Positions 8,753-17,491 of a stretch of DNA of 64,000 bases are shown here, piece by piece. Each line of letters opens with the position of its first letter. Positions within the stretch are counted from its first letter, which is position 1. Source of the DNA: an uncultured Lachnospiraceae bacterium (GTDB lineage Bacteria; Bacillota; Clostridia; Lachnospirales; Lachnospiraceae). Below the pieces are notes generated by a model that was given only the letters and a program-made list of their open reading frames with translations, searched no databases and was not told where the DNA came from. The position numbers were made by a program, and so were the translations under genes. The stretch lies in contig CAJUTC010000012.1 of NCBI GenBank assembly GCA_910589195.1, forward strand, positions 14,958 to 78,957. The letters are read 5' to 3'.

Positions 8753-9277
8753 ATGTCAGAAGCGAATTGGTATGTAGTCCATACCTACTCAGGCTATGAA
8801 AACAAAGTAAAGGTTGATCTTGAAAAAACCATCGAAAACCGGAATTTACAGGATCAGATCCTGGAAGTTTCTGTTCCGATGCTGGCAGTGACCGAGTTAA
8901 AGAACGGCCTGGAGAAGCAGGCGGATAAGAAGATGTTTCCTGGCTATGTGCTGGTAAAGATGGTAATGAACCAGGATACCTGGTATGTGGTGCGGAACAC
9001 CAGAGGCGTAACCGGTTTCGTAGGGCCTGGTTCCGAGCCCACTCCTTTAAGCGAAGAAGAGATGATGAATCTGGGCTTCCAGGAGATGAGCGAGCCAGAG
9101 CTGGTAATTGATTTTGAAGTGGGAGATATGATTACCGTAACGGGAGATGTTTGGAACGGTACGGTAGCTGCAATTAAATCAATTAACGAAAGTAAGAGAA
9201 CCGTCACCATTGAGGTTGAGCTTCTTGGCCGGACTACGCCCTGTGAATTAAGCTTTGACGCAGTAAAAAAGATATAG
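8753..9277 (+). CDS. nusG: Transcription termination/antitermination factor NusG
   Basis: 174 residues: an N-terminal NGN domain (NWYVVHTYSGYENKVK; MFPGYVLVKMVMN) that binds RNA polymerase, and a C-terminal KOW domain (VGDMITVTGDVWNGTVAAIKS) that contacts ribosomal S10 or Rho. The ATG at 8753 follows AAAGGTGAAG, 16 bp after secE; the frame runs back into secE but lacks a site there. A hairpin (9278-9298) begins just after the stop codon, between it and rplK. Confidence 0.96.
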   Translation: MSEANWYVVHTYSGYENKVKVDLEKTIENRNLQDQILEVSVPMLAVTELKNGLEKQADKKMFPGYVLVKMVMNQDTWYVVRNTRGVTGFVGPGSEPTPLSEEEMMNLGFQEMSEPELVIDFEVGDMITVTGDVWNGTVAAIKSINESKRTVTIEVELLGRTTPCELSFDAVKKI

Positions 9278-9316
9278 TCCGGGTATGTGATGCCCGGATT
9301 AAGAAACGAGGAATCG

Positions 9317-9367
9317 GCTTTTCCTTTTCGGAAAAGCTGGTGGGAGGGAAATCCCCGACAATACCAC
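9317..9367 (+). promoter_or_regulatory. L1-binding mRNA box upstream of rplK
   Basis: A stable hairpin (GCTTTTCC 9317-9324 with GGAAAAGC 9330-9337) is followed at once by GGTGGGAGGGAAATCCCC (9339-9356) and GACAATACCAC (9357-9367). The strands GGTGGGAG and AATACCAC repeat the L1-stalk sequence of 23S rRNA (GGUGGGAG ... GAAAUACCACC). This is the expected form of the mRNA target by which excess ribosomal protein L1 shuts off its own operon. The rplK Shine-Dalgarno (9375-9380) lies 8 bases further on. A near-identical box precedes rplA. Confidence 0.8.
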
Positions 9368-9388
9368 AAAATTTAGGAGGTGCCTAAA

Positions 9389-9814
9389 ATGGCAAAGAAA
9401 GTAACAGGTTATATCAAATTACAGATTCCTGCTGGTAAGGCAACACCAGCACCGCCAGTTGGTCCTGCTCTGGGTCAGCATGGTGTTAATATTGTTCAGT
9501 TTACCAAAGAATTCAATGCTAGGACAGCCGATCAGGGCGATTTAATCATTCCTGTTGTGATTACTGTTTACGCAGACAGAAGCTTCAGCTTTATCACCAA
9601 GACTCCGCCTGCTGCCGTTCTGTTAAAGAAGGCCTGCAAACTGAAATCCGGTTCCGCAGTTCCCAACAAAACAAAGGTAGCTACCATCAGCAAGGCTGAG
9701 CTGCAAAAGATTGCAGAGTTAAAGATGCCAGACTTAAATGCCGCGTCCGTAGAGGCTGCTATGAGCATGATTGCTGGTACAGCCAGAAGTATGGGTATCA
9801 CGGTAGTTGACTAA
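9389..9814 (+). CDS. rplK: Ribosomal protein uL11
   Basis: 141 residues, the standard length. It begins MAKKVTGYIKLQIPAGKATPAPPVGPALGQHG in pieces typical of the N-terminal domain that binds thiostrepton and elongation factors; the C-terminal half binds the GTPase-associated region of 23S rRNA. The ATG at 9389 follows TTAGGAGG (9373-9380). It is translated from the same mRNA as rplA, with which it shares L1-type regulatory boxes. Confidence 0.96.
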   Translation: MAKKVTGYIKLQIPAGKATPAPPVGPALGQHGVNIVQFTKEFNARTADQGDLIIPVVITVYADRSFSFITKTPPAAVLLKKACKLKSGSAVPNKTKVATISKAELQKIAELKMPDLNAASVEAAMSMIAGTARSMGITVVD

Positions 9815-9846
9815 CCATATCCATTTAGCTGATGAAACAAAAAAAC

Positions 9847-9875
9847 GTGGGAGGGACAATCCCCGACAACACCAC
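9847..9875 (+). promoter_or_regulatory. L1-binding mRNA box upstream of rplA
   Basis: GTGGGAGGGACAATCCCC (9847-9864) followed by GACAACACCAC (9865-9875) repeats the box in front of rplK and matches the L1 site of 23S rRNA. It folds as GTGG/CCAC and GGGA/TCCC stems around an asymmetric loop. The Shine-Dalgarno AGGAGG (9876-9881) abuts it, so bound L1 would directly mask translation of rplA. Confidence 0.8.
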
Positions 9876-9890
9876 AGGAGGTTATTGATC

Positions 9891-10586
9891 ATGAAAAGAG
9901 GAAAGAGATACGTAGAAGCAGCAAAGACCGTAGATCGTATGGTTCAGTATGATGTTGCGGATGCGATTGCGTTAGTAAAGAAAAATGCTTCTGCTAAATT
10001 TGATGAAACAGTTGAAGCTCATATTAGAACAGGATGTGATGGACGTCACGCGGACCAGCAGATCCGTGGCGCGGTTGTGCTGCCACATGGAACTGGTAAA
10101 ACTGTTCGTATCTTAGTATTTGCCAAAGGGCCAAAGGCTGACGAAGCTGAGGCAGCAGGAGCTGATTTCGTAGGGGCAGAGGAATTAATTCCGAAGATCC
10201 AGAATGAAGGCTGGTTGGATTTTGATGTAGTAGTTGCGACTCCTGACATGATGGGTGTAGTTGGCCGTTTGGGACGTATCTTAGGCCCCAAAGGCTTGAT
10301 GCCAAACCCAAAGGCTGGCACGGTAACGATGGATGTTACTAAGGCAATTAACGATATTAAAGCTGGTAAGATCGAGTACCGTCTTGATAAGAATAATATT
10401 GTGCATGTACCGGTTGGAAAGGCTTCTTTTACGGAGGAGCAGTTAGCGGACAACTTCCAGACGCTTATGGACGCAATCATGAAGGCAAAGCCAAGCACAG
10501 TAAAAGGCGCTTATTTAAAGAGCGTTACCATGACTTCCACCATGGGACCAGGCGTGAAGCTGAATGTAGCGAAGCTGGTTAATTAG
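9891..10586 (+). CDS. rplA: Ribosomal protein uL1
   Basis: 231 residues. Forms the mobile L1 stalk of the 50S subunit and represses its own operon. Typical stretches include MKRGKRYVEAAKTVDR, GRLGRILGPKGLMPNPK (about residues 122-138) and the C-terminal STMGPGVKLN. The ATG at 9891 follows AGGAGG; the frame is open back to 9807 but overlaps rplK and the L1 box. A terminator follows, separating it from rplJ-rplL. Confidence 0.96.
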   Translation: MKRGKRYVEAAKTVDRMVQYDVADAIALVKKNASAKFDETVEAHIRTGCDGRHADQQIRGAVVLPHGTGKTVRILVFAKGPKADEAEAAGADFVGAEELIPKIQNEGWLDFDVVVATPDMMGVVGRLGRILGPKGLMPNPKAGTVTMDVTKAINDIKAGKIEYRLDKNNIVHVPVGKASFTEEQLADNFQTLMDAIMKAKPSTVKGAYLKSVTMTSTMGPGVKLNVAKLVN

Positions 10587-10640
10587 TGCGGTTTGGCAGT
10601 GAATTTGTGATGGGCAAAAAATAGATGTTTGAGTAAATGG

Positions 10641-10680
10641 ATCCTGAATCATTTTGTGGGCAGAATGATTCAGGATTTTT
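10641..10680 (+). terminator. Intrinsic terminator after rplA
   Basis: A 13-bp perfect stem (ATCCTGAATCATT 10641-10653 with AATGATTCAGGAT 10664-10676) is followed by TTTT. It ends the rpmG-secE-nusG-rplKA transcript. Confidence 0.85.
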
Positions 10681-10728
10681 GTATTGTAGGGAAGCGAAGA
10701 ATCTGCATGAAACAGCCCTAAAAAGTTA

Positions 10729-10757
10729 TTGACAACCTTTTTATTCTATGCTACACT
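10729..10757 (+). promoter_or_regulatory. Promoter of rplJ-rplL
   Basis: A perfect -35 TTGACA (10729-10734), 17-bp spacer, and TACACT -10 (10752-10757), placed just before the L10 leader. Confidence 0.85.
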
Positions 10758-10765
10758 ACATTAGT

Positions 10766-10889
10766 ATTGACTGCCGAAGACAGCAGGTGCCGTAAGGCAT
10801 AAGGTGAAACGCCTGCCGAGGAAATCTACAAAGCTCAAAAGAGAATTTTGTACAACCTTCCTGTCTTTGTGTCAGGGAGGTTTCTTTTT
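10766..10889 (+). ncRNA. Ribosomal protein L10 leader with attenuator
   Basis: The transcript start region carries the L10-leader signature: ACTGCCGAAGACAGCAGG, then GGTGAAACGCCTGCCGAGG. This is the binding site by which the L10-L12 complex represses its own synthesis. It ends in an intrinsic terminator: AACCTTCCTG (10854-10863) pairs with CAGGGAGGTT (10873-10882), followed by TTCTTTTT. The rplJ start codon is 35 bp beyond. Confidence 0.85.
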
Positions 10890-10924
10890 CGCAGTCTCCC
10901 AATCTAATAAGGAGGTAAAGAATC

Positions 10925-11419
10925 ATGGCAAAAGTTGAATTAAAGCAGCCGGTTATTGACGAGATCGCCGGATTGCTGGACGGTGCGGCTTCTGCAGTAA
11001 TCGTAGATTACCGTGGTTTAACTGTTGAGCAGGATACGATCTTGAGAAAACAGTTAAGAGAAGCAGGGATCACCTACAAAGTTTATAAGAATACTTTGAT
11101 TCGGCGTGCTGCAGAGGGCACGGATTTTGCGGCGCTGGATCCGGATCTGGAAGGCCCAACTGCATTGGCTGTTTCCAAGACCGATGCAACTGCTCCGGCC
11201 AGGGTATTAGCAAAGTTTGCTAAGACAGCGGACAAACTGGAATTAAAGGCAGGTATCGTAGAAGGAACGTATTACGATGCCAAGGGAATCCAGGTTATCG
11301 CTACTATCCCTTCCAGAGAAGAACTGCTTGGAAAGCTGCTTGGCAGCATCCAGTCCCCAATTACCAACTTTGCACGTGTGCTTAATCAGATTGCTGAGAG
11401 CAAGGGTGCGGAAGCGTAG
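10925..11419 (+). CDS. rplJ: Ribosomal protein uL10
   Basis: 164 residues. Base of the L7/L12 stalk. The N-terminal rRNA-binding domain shows DYRGLTVEQDTILRKQLREAGITYKVYKNTL; the C-terminal helix that binds L12 dimers closes the protein. The ATG follows AAGGAGG (10910-10916). Preceded by its own promoter and L10 leader. Confidence 0.95.
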   Translation: MAKVELKQPVIDEIAGLLDGAASAVIVDYRGLTVEQDTILRKQLREAGITYKVYKNTLIRRAAEGTDFAALDPDLEGPTALAVSKTDATAPARVLAKFAKTADKLELKAGIVEGTYYDAKGIQVIATIPSREELLGKLLGSIQSPITNFARVLNQIAESKGAEA

Positions 11420-11482
11420 TTTGCGGCGTTTCATACAAGAACGATTGAATCTAAATTAATAGGAAAACAGGAGGAAATTATA

Positions 11483-11854
11483 ATGGCAAAGTTAACTACC
11501 GCTGAATTTATTGAAGCGATTAAAGAATTATCTGTATTAGAGTTAAATGATTTAGTAAAAGCATGTGAAGAAGAGTTTGGCGTATCTGCAGCAGCAGGTG
11601 TTGTAGTAGCAGCAGCAGGCCCGGCAGAGGCTGCTGAAGAGAAGACCGAGTTTGACGTAGAATTAACTGAGGTTGGTCCTAACAAGGTTAAGGTTATCAA
11701 GGTTGTACGTGAAGTTACCGGCTTAGGTTTAAAGGAAGCTAAGGACGTTGTAGACGGCGCTCCAAAGGTTGTTAAGGCTGGCGCTTCTAAGGAAGAGGCT
11801 GAGGATATCAAGACCAAGTTAGAGGGCGAAGGCGCTAAGGTTACTTTAAAGTAA
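11483..11854 (+). CDS. rplL: Ribosomal protein bL12 (L7/L12)
   Basis: 123 residues: an N-terminal dimerisation domain, an Ala-rich hinge (about 35-55), and a C-terminal factor-binding domain with KIKVIKVVRE-like and GLGLKEAKDVVDGAPK motifs (about 72-100). It lies 63 bp after rplJ and is followed by a strong terminator. The usual next genes, rpoB and rpoC, are absent here. Confidence 0.95.
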   Translation: MAKLTTAEFIEAIKELSVLELNDLVKACEEEFGVSAAAGVVVAAAGPAEAAEEKTEFDVELTEVGPNKVKVIKVVREVTGLGLKEAKDVVDGAPKVVKAGASKEEAEDIKTKLEGEGAKVTLK

Positions 11855-11878
11855 TAGTGGTTATGAAATAGAAAACAT

Positions 11879-11920
11879 ACCCCCGGATTTTAGGAAATTC
11901 TGAAATCCGGGGGTGTTTTT
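11879..11920 (+). terminator. Intrinsic terminator after rplL
   Basis: A 12-bp perfect stem, ACCCCCGGATTT (11879-11890) with AAATCCGGGGGT (11903-11914), then GTTTTT. It closes the rplJ-rplL unit before two converging transcripts. Confidence 0.9.
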
Positions 11921-12085
11921 ATTATAACGAATCCTGCAAAGCGGCAAAATGTGCCAGAGATGGGGCTTGCTGTACTTTATTTACCGGATGGTTATCCTTC
12001 TTTTTTCCGCCTTGCTGATGAAAATTCGCGTTGCCGATGAAAATTGATTCGGCAGCGTTTCGCCAGACAGAATCTGGTCAGCATG

Positions 12086-13843
12086 CTAGCCGCGATATCG
12101 GTTTAAGCAAGCAAAGATTTCTTGCTTTCGGGGCATACAAAGCCCCATGGCCGGGTAGGAGGAATCGCTGATAGAAGGAAGACCTCCCTGCTGAACTTGG
12201 CTGATTAAAATGTCTGCTATTTCTTTTACGCTGTGTCGGGAAAAAAGCTGCTTTTCCACACAGTACCGTACCATCTGAGCCAAGGCGGCGGTTTGTTCGC
12301 TGTGGATTAGCTGTTCTACAAAGCGCAGTTCCACCTGCTCGTGCCCTACCTGGAGAGAATCCTTTCCGTGCACTTTCGTTTTAATCCGTTCCTCACGTCC
12401 GTATCCGCCTTGCTTCCGGAAAGAGGCATCGGGCTCTTTTGAAAGGGCGGCACCCTTTTGCCGGGATGCTCCGGAATTTACCAGAAGCTTCCGGTTGCCA
12501 GAGGGAAGCTGAAAGCCTGGGGCATTGACAGTGGGATCCGGGCCAAACCGGGCGCATGCCTGCTTTGCGGGATCTGTAATATCAAAAGGACGATAACAGT
12601 CCATCTGGATAATCGTATCAGCAATATAAAAATAAGCACCAGAACTTCCGGCTACCATAATGGTAGAAATCCCGGCTTTTCCAAACAGATCCCTGGCACG
12701 CTCAATAAATGGGGTGATGGGTTCTTTTTCACGGCTGATAATCTGCTGCATCAGCTCATCCCGCAGCATAAAGTTTGTGGCAGAGGTATCCTCGTCAATA
12801 AGAAAGGCTTTGCTTCCTGCTTCCCAGCCTTCAATTACAGCCGCCGCCTGGGAGGTGCTGCCGCTGGCATCAGCCGTGGAAAAGCTGTGGGTGTCCTTTT
12901 TATTAGGAAGGTCGTTGATAAAGAGGGAAATGTCCACGTTATTGATGCTTCGGCCATCCTCAGATCGAAGCTTAACAGCAGTATCATCGGTAATCACATA
13001 TTCCCGGCCATCTCCGGAAATATGATTGTAAACTCCCAGTTCTAATGCCTTTAGTAGCGTAGATTTTCCGTGATAGCCGCCGCCTACAATTAATGTAATC
13101 CCTTTTGGGATTCCCATTCCGGATAGTTTCCCTTTATGGGGAAGCACCAAAGTAACCTTTAAGCTTTCCGGAGAAAGGAAGGGGACACCGTTCTTCATAG
13201 GGCGGCTGGATACGCCGCTTTCCCGGGCCAGCACCGCTCCGTCTGCCACAAAGGATACCAGGCGGCGCTGCTTTAATTCCTGGCGGATTGCCTGCTGATC
13301 TTCTGATAAGTGGATAACAGACAGAACTTCCTTTGGATTTCGATTTTTGTAAAAGAAAACGGTTCGGACACATGCGGGAAGAAAGTCAAAAAGGATGCGG
13401 ATAAGCTGTCCAGAGTTGATGGTTCTGCCATTGGCTGGAAACCCTACTTCAAACCTTGCGATAATCCCGGCGTTGGTACAGTCACAGGCTGTCCTGGAAA
13501 GGATTTCCGGGCCAGGGTTGCTGATAGCGATCAGGCCGCTTTTTCCGGATCCTTTTGCTTTAAAATTAAACTGAGAAATTTCCCGCCCAAATTGCCGTAC
13601 CAGATAATCTTCTAATGCCGTTTTCTTCCAAGGGCAATCAAAAAAAGCTGCTGGATATCCTGCCTTTTGGTGGGAAACGGTAATGCTTACTTTAGAAGGG
13701 GAAGCAAAGGGATCCCCTTGTACATGGTCGATCGACAAGATAAAATCGCCGAAATCGTAAGATCCTTGGGCAGATTTATAAGCGGGATAACTTTTTCTGT
13801 CAATGGATTCTAATAAACGGCGTAGATCTTCTGAATGTTTCAT
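12086..13843 (-). CDS. Predicted ABC-class ATPase (COG3044 type)
   Basis: 585 residues, soluble. It matches the family of stand-alone predicted ATPases of the ABC class. The N-terminal unique domain runs to about residue 240; the Walker A motif is GGGYHGKST (254-262), and a Walker B-like segment AFLIDEDTSATNF lies at about 346-358. No membrane helix is seen. A polar, low-complexity linker (about 455-510, rich in Lys, Gly and Ser) precedes the C-terminal helical part. Its cellular role is not established. The ATG at 13843 is the only reasonable start, because a TAG lies in frame a little upstream. It is transcribed away from the YwaF-like gene, 75 bp after it on the same strand. Confidence 0.8.
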   Translation of the reverse strand: MKHSEDLRRLLESIDRKSYPAYKSAQGSYDFGDFILSIDHVQGDPFASPSKVSITVSHQKAGYPAAFFDCPWKKTALEDYLVRQFGREISQFNFKAKGSGKSGLIAISNPGPEILSRTACDCTNAGIIARFEVGFPANGRTINSGQLIRILFDFLPACVRTVFFYKNRNPKEVLSVIHLSEDQQAIRQELKQRRLVSFVADGAVLARESGVSSRPMKNGVPFLSPESLKVTLVLPHKGKLSGMGIPKGITLIVGGGYHGKSTLLKALELGVYNHISGDGREYVITDDTAVKLRSEDGRSINNVDISLFINDLPNKKDTHSFSTADASGSTSQAAAVIEGWEAGSKAFLIDEDTSATNFMLRDELMQQIISREKEPITPFIERARDLFGKAGISTIMVAGSSGAYFYIADTIIQMDCYRPFDITDPAKQACARFGPDPTVNAPGFQLPSGNRKLLVNSGASRQKGAALSKEPDASFRKQGGYGREERIKTKVHGKDSLQVGHEQVELRFVEQLIHSEQTAALAQMVRYCVEKQLFSRHSVKEIADILISQVQQGGLPSISDSSYPAMGLCMPRKQEIFACLNRYRG

Positions 13844-13918
13844 ATTCGTATAAAAGGCGCAAAGTTTCTGCCGCGCCTAAAACCTCCTTCATTATAATTG
13901 AAATATCAGACGCTGAAA

Positions 13919-14818
13919 TCATTGGAATTTATGGATAGCAGCGCCTGGCAATCGTAACTGGTGAATGATCTTTGCTCCCAGGCAGGAAGCCAGAATGTAA
14001 GCCAGATGTCCCCAGATATTTCCGAATAAAAGAGAGATCTGGCGGAATAAGGGCTGTTCAGATGGAAAAAAGCAGTTAATATAAAATAAATCGGTATACG
14101 CGTCCATGCCGCCTGTAAGTTGGAGGGTAAAATTGATTCCGCTGGCAATGCAGCAACATAACAGGTACAGCGGCAGCATCTGCCAGAACCCGTGGGAGCT
14201 GGAATCGCCAAGCTTTTTCCATCGACAGTAAAGACCTAAAAAAATTAAAATAAAGTGCCAAAAAAACCCATGAAGGGTTAACAGACAGTAGGGATGAAAC
14301 AGACCGTCCGGAACAGCCAGCGCCATAATTCCGCCTAACAGGCCAAAATCTTCCAGAAAGGTGGAAAAAACCTTCTGCATGCCAGGAAAAAACGGATAGA
14401 GCAGGCATAAATACATAGGGATACTGCATAACTGAAATGGAAAGTACCACCAGTTATAGTGGCCCTGGTAAACTACCAAATATAAAAAAAGCTGCTTATA
14501 CATCTCACAGATTGCCAGGATCAGGCCGCAGGCAAAAAGCAGAGAATCTGCCTGTGCCTTTTTTCGCGTTCCCGCAACTGTTTTGTGGTTAAATAAGCGA
14601 ATCCGCTTCAAGCCGGCAAATTCGCCGGCCATGGATGTTCCGGATGCCCTTTTGGAAGTGGGGCCATGGCCGGGAGATGGAAAGTTTGAAAAGAAAAAAG
14701 CACATACGACAGCCAGGGTACATCCGGCGCATACCAGGATGATGTGGAAAGGGGAGTAAGGAAGCATAGTTTCCATAGGCCAGGCGGTCCTAGTCAGAAA
14801 TTTCATTAACATAAGCAT
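13919..14818 (-). CDS. YwaF/TP0381-family integral membrane protein
   Basis: 299-residue polytopic membrane protein resembling the YwaF/TIGR02206 family of unknown function. Repeated hydrophobic segments are separated by short loops, with the family-like YQGHYNWWYFPFQLCSIPMYLCLLYPF region given here in two parts: HYNWWYFPFQLCSIP and MYLCLLYPF (about residues 130-155). A polar Ser/Gly/Lys-rich loop (about 45-85) interrupts the first two helices. Its start overlaps the end of the AraC-type regulator gene by 13 bp, so the two are coupled. No clear Shine-Dalgarno precedes it; ATGs at 14812 and 14806 are alternatives. Confidence 0.65.
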   Translation of the reverse strand: MLMLMKFLTRTAWPMETMLPYSPFHIILVCAGCTLAVVCAFFFSNFPSPGHGPTSKRASGTSMAGEFAGLKRIRLFNHKTVAGTRKKAQADSLLFACGLILAICEMYKQLFLYLVVYQGHYNWWYFPFQLCSIPMYLCLLYPFFPGMQKVFSTFLEDFGLLGGIMALAVPDGLFHPYCLLTLHGFFWHFILIFLGLYCRWKKLGDSSSHGFWQMLPLYLLCCCIASGINFTLQLTGGMDAYTDLFYINCFFPSEQPLFRQISLLFGNIWGHLAYILASCLGAKIIHQLRLPGAAIHKFQ

Positions 14819-15777
14819 TTTTTCGCCAACCGGTATTCTTTCGGCGACATTTTATAATATTCCCGGAAAATGCGGTGGAAGTAGCTGGTATTGTCATATC
14901 CAACCGAAATACTGATATCAGAAATGGCAACCTTGGTATTTAATAACAGGTATGCCGCCTGGTTCAGCCGCTTAATCTGCAAAAGATCCTTATAATTTTG
15001 TCCGGTAAGCCGTTTGATCATTCTGGACAGCCAGTAAATATCATACCCTAACAGGGAAGAAAGGTGGCTAAGCTGACCATCCCGATAATTCTGGTCAATA
15101 TACCGCAGAACCTGGAGAATTAGGTTTTGATCAAAAGATTGGGGGCTTTGTTCTAGTTTATCCGTATAATTGGCTAACTGCATAAACAGCAGTTCCATAG
15201 TAATCTGATTTGTGGTCTGGTCACTGGGCTGCCCGTTTATCAGCGTCCAGATCATATTTTCCACCAGGTTTTGAACTGGTAAAATATCAGCTACCTGGAA
15301 ATAAAGATAATTACGCTCTGGCTGTTGGGTCAGAAGGCAACGGATTAAAAAGTCACGGATCAGATGTTCTTCTTCTCCTGGTATCCGAAAGGCTTTGTCA
15401 AAAAATTCTGGCAGCAGGATAAAACGGATGGCCAGATCCGATTCCCCGGCAGGAAGAATCTCCTGTTCCGCTTCCTGATTTAAAAATAGAAGTTCCCCCT
15501 CATCCAGAATAACTTTCATTCCGTCGATCTTATGGATGGTCTGTCCCTGGCACATATAGATAACCTCAATATAATTATGCCGGTGTTTTGGAAAATGTAC
15601 AAACCGGGTATGAGGGCAGAGCTGAATCAGTTTACCGGTATCCCGCATTTTTTTACTGTCAATGACCATAGGCGCATGTTCTGCGTACCAGGAACGGTCA
15701 ACTTCCCGCTTACCCTTTAAAATTTCCTTTTCTTCTTCTGTGATTACACTTAACCGTCTGACTAATTCCCGATTCAT
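14806..15777 (-). CDS. AraC-family transcriptional regulator
   Basis: 323 residues. The N-terminal cupin-like sensing domain (about 50-140, with HKHRHNYIEVIYMCQG-like HRHNYIEVIY and LLFLNQEAEQEI) is followed by a C-terminal double helix-turn-helix AraC DNA-binding domain (about 220-318; HLSSLLGYDIYWLSRMIKRLTG and SVGYDNTSYFHRIFREYYKMSPKEYR split across two helices). The ATG follows TAGGGGG. It shares an operon and 13 bp with the YwaF-like gene and probably controls it or a nearby transport function. The ligand is unknown. Confidence 0.9.
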   Translation of the reverse strand: MNRELVRRLSVITEEEKEILKGKREVDRSWYAEHAPMVIDSKKMRDTGKLIQLCPHTRFVHFPKHRHNYIEVIYMCQGQTIHKIDGMKVILDEGELLFLNQEAEQEILPAGESDLAIRFILLPEFFDKAFRIPGEEEHLIRDFLIRCLLTQQPERNYLYFQVADILPVQNLVENMIWTLINGQPSDQTTNQITMELLFMQLANYTDKLEQSPQSFDQNLILQVLRYIDQNYRDGQLSHLSSLLGYDIYWLSRMIKRLTGQNYKDLLQIKRLNQAAYLLLNTKVAISDISISVGYDNTSYFHRIFREYYKMSPKEYRLAKKCLC

Positions 15778-15973
15778 AACTGCCCCCTATCACTCAAGGC
15801 GAGTACCTTGAATTTCCCTTTGATATTTGCGTATTTTAAACATATGTGGAATTCGTTTATTTCATCCGAAATGTAAAACTAACCCCTTTTTAATTTATAC
15901 GTTAAAAATCGGCAGTATGTGACATAAATCGAGTAATTTTTTTCCTTATTTTCTTATATAAGATTTAAAATCT

Positions 15974-17491
15974 CTAAGTTTTTCTGTTTCCTTTCCTGCT
16001 TGCAACAGCTTTCTCAATTTCTTGGGCTATCCCTTTGGCGCTAGCTTCTTTTGGGACGTAGTCTGCATGCTCTCCGTAATCCTCCAATGCCTTGGCGGAA
16101 GCAGGGCCAATACAACAGAACTTGGCCTGGCCTTTTGGATATTTTCGTGAGAAAAAAGAAGATACTCCGGAAGGGCTTGCGAATACAAAAAAATCGTATT
16201 TCCTGAATTCGCCGGTTTCTTCCCATACTGGCTCTACATCGTAAATTGGCAGGCTGCGGCAGAAAATTCCGGCTTGCTTTAGCTGTTTTGGAAGCTCATC
16301 CCGGCCTTGTCTTGCCCCGGGGATTAGAACCCGATCAGCTGGGGTTAACTGCTTGATGAAACCTTCTGCCAGGCTTTGACTGTTAAATACGCTTGGCACA
16401 TAATCAGCACGCAAGAAGAATTCTTCCAGCGCCCGATTGGTTTCTGCGCCGATGGCCGCGATTTTTAAGTTTCCAAGGCATCGTAAATCCAGATTGCGGG
16501 ACTGGCAGGGCCCGGTGCGTGTTTGTAGTTGATTCAGGTACAGCCGGACTCCGTTTGCGCTGGTAAAAACCAGCCAAGTGTAATCAGAAATCTGGCAAAA
16601 ACTATCTTCCAGCTGCCTGCTTTGGCAGGGAACGACCTGCATCCGGCAGATTACGTCAGTCCTGGCTCCACGGCTTTCCAGAAGCCCTTTTAAACGGCGT
16701 GTAAATGGATCCGTTCCAATGATTCCCACCTGTACTCCTTTTAATGGGAGCTGTGCGGAAGATAACAAGTTAAGGGCAACGGTTTTTCCGACTGCGATTA
16801 CAGCAGGCGCGCCGATCCCGGCTTTATGGGCATTGGCCGGGAGATCGCGCAATGTTCCGGATACGGCTTGCTGATTTGGCAGGGTGCCATTTTGGATGAT
16901 TGCAGCCGGCGTATCCGGTTCCCAGCCCTGTTCCATCAGGCCTGCACAGACGGCTTCTAACTGACTTGCGCCCATCAGCACAATCACAGTTCCGCTGCAG
17001 TTTTTTAAATGGAAAAAATCTTCTGGAAGACCTTGGTCTGCCCCTGTATGGGCGGTAACTACATGGAAGCTGCGGCTTAAAAGGCGATGAGTAACCGGAA
17101 TTCCGGCAGAGGCTAAAACGGCGGAGGCAGAAGTGACTCCCGGAACAACCTCATAAGGGATTCCTGCTTCTTTTAGAGCCAAAGCCTCTTCCCCGCCTCT
17201 TCCGAAAATATAGGGGTCTCCCCCTTTTAAGCGGACTACTAGGGAATAATTTTTGGCTTTTTCAATCAGCAGAGCATTAATTTCCTCTTGGCTTTTGGAA
17301 TGATTCCCTTTCTTCTTTCCTACAAACAGCTTTTCGCAGTGTTTGGGGCAGTAGCTTAAGAGGGATTCTGATGCCAGAAGATCATAGATCACACAGTCGC
17401 AACACTGTAAAAGGCTGGCGCCCTTTACGGTAATCAAACCGGTATCTCCTGGGCCGGCACCTACCAAATAAACACATCCCAGCTTCCTCAT
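15974..17491 (-). CDS. cobA-hemD: Uroporphyrinogen-III C-methyltransferase / uroporphyrinogen-III synthase fusion
   Basis: 505-residue two-domain enzyme. Residues 1-245 are the SAM-dependent uroporphyrinogen-III methyltransferase (VYLVGAGPGDTGLITVKG; VVRLKGGDPYIFGRGGEE; VVPGVTSASA), making precorrin-2. Residues about 250-495 are uroporphyrinogen-III synthase (LVFTSANGVRLY; KIAAIGAETNRALEE; FASPSGVSSFF), which closes and inverts ring D. It overlaps hemC by 4 bp (ATGA), so hydroxymethylbilane made by HemC passes directly to this fusion. Last gene of a three-gene siroheme operon. Confidence 0.93.
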   Translation of the reverse strand: MRKLGCVYLVGAGPGDTGLITVKGASLLQCCDCVIYDLLASESLLSYCPKHCEKLFVGKKKGNHSKSQEEINALLIEKAKNYSLVVRLKGGDPYIFGRGGEEALALKEAGIPYEVVPGVTSASAVLASAGIPVTHRLLSRSFHVVTAHTGADQGLPEDFFHLKNCSGTVIVLMGASQLEAVCAGLMEQGWEPDTPAAIIQNGTLPNQQAVSGTLRDLPANAHKAGIGAPAVIAVGKTVALNLLSSAQLPLKGVQVGIIGTDPFTRRLKGLLESRGARTDVICRMQVVPCQSRQLEDSFCQISDYTWLVFTSANGVRLYLNQLQTRTGPCQSRNLDLRCLGNLKIAAIGAETNRALEEFFLRADYVPSVFNSQSLAEGFIKQLTPADRVLIPGARQGRDELPKQLKQAGIFCRSLPIYDVEPVWEETGEFRKYDFFVFASPSGVSSFFSRKYPKGQAKFCCIGPASAKALEDYGEHADYVPKEASAKGIAQEIEKAVASRKGNRKT

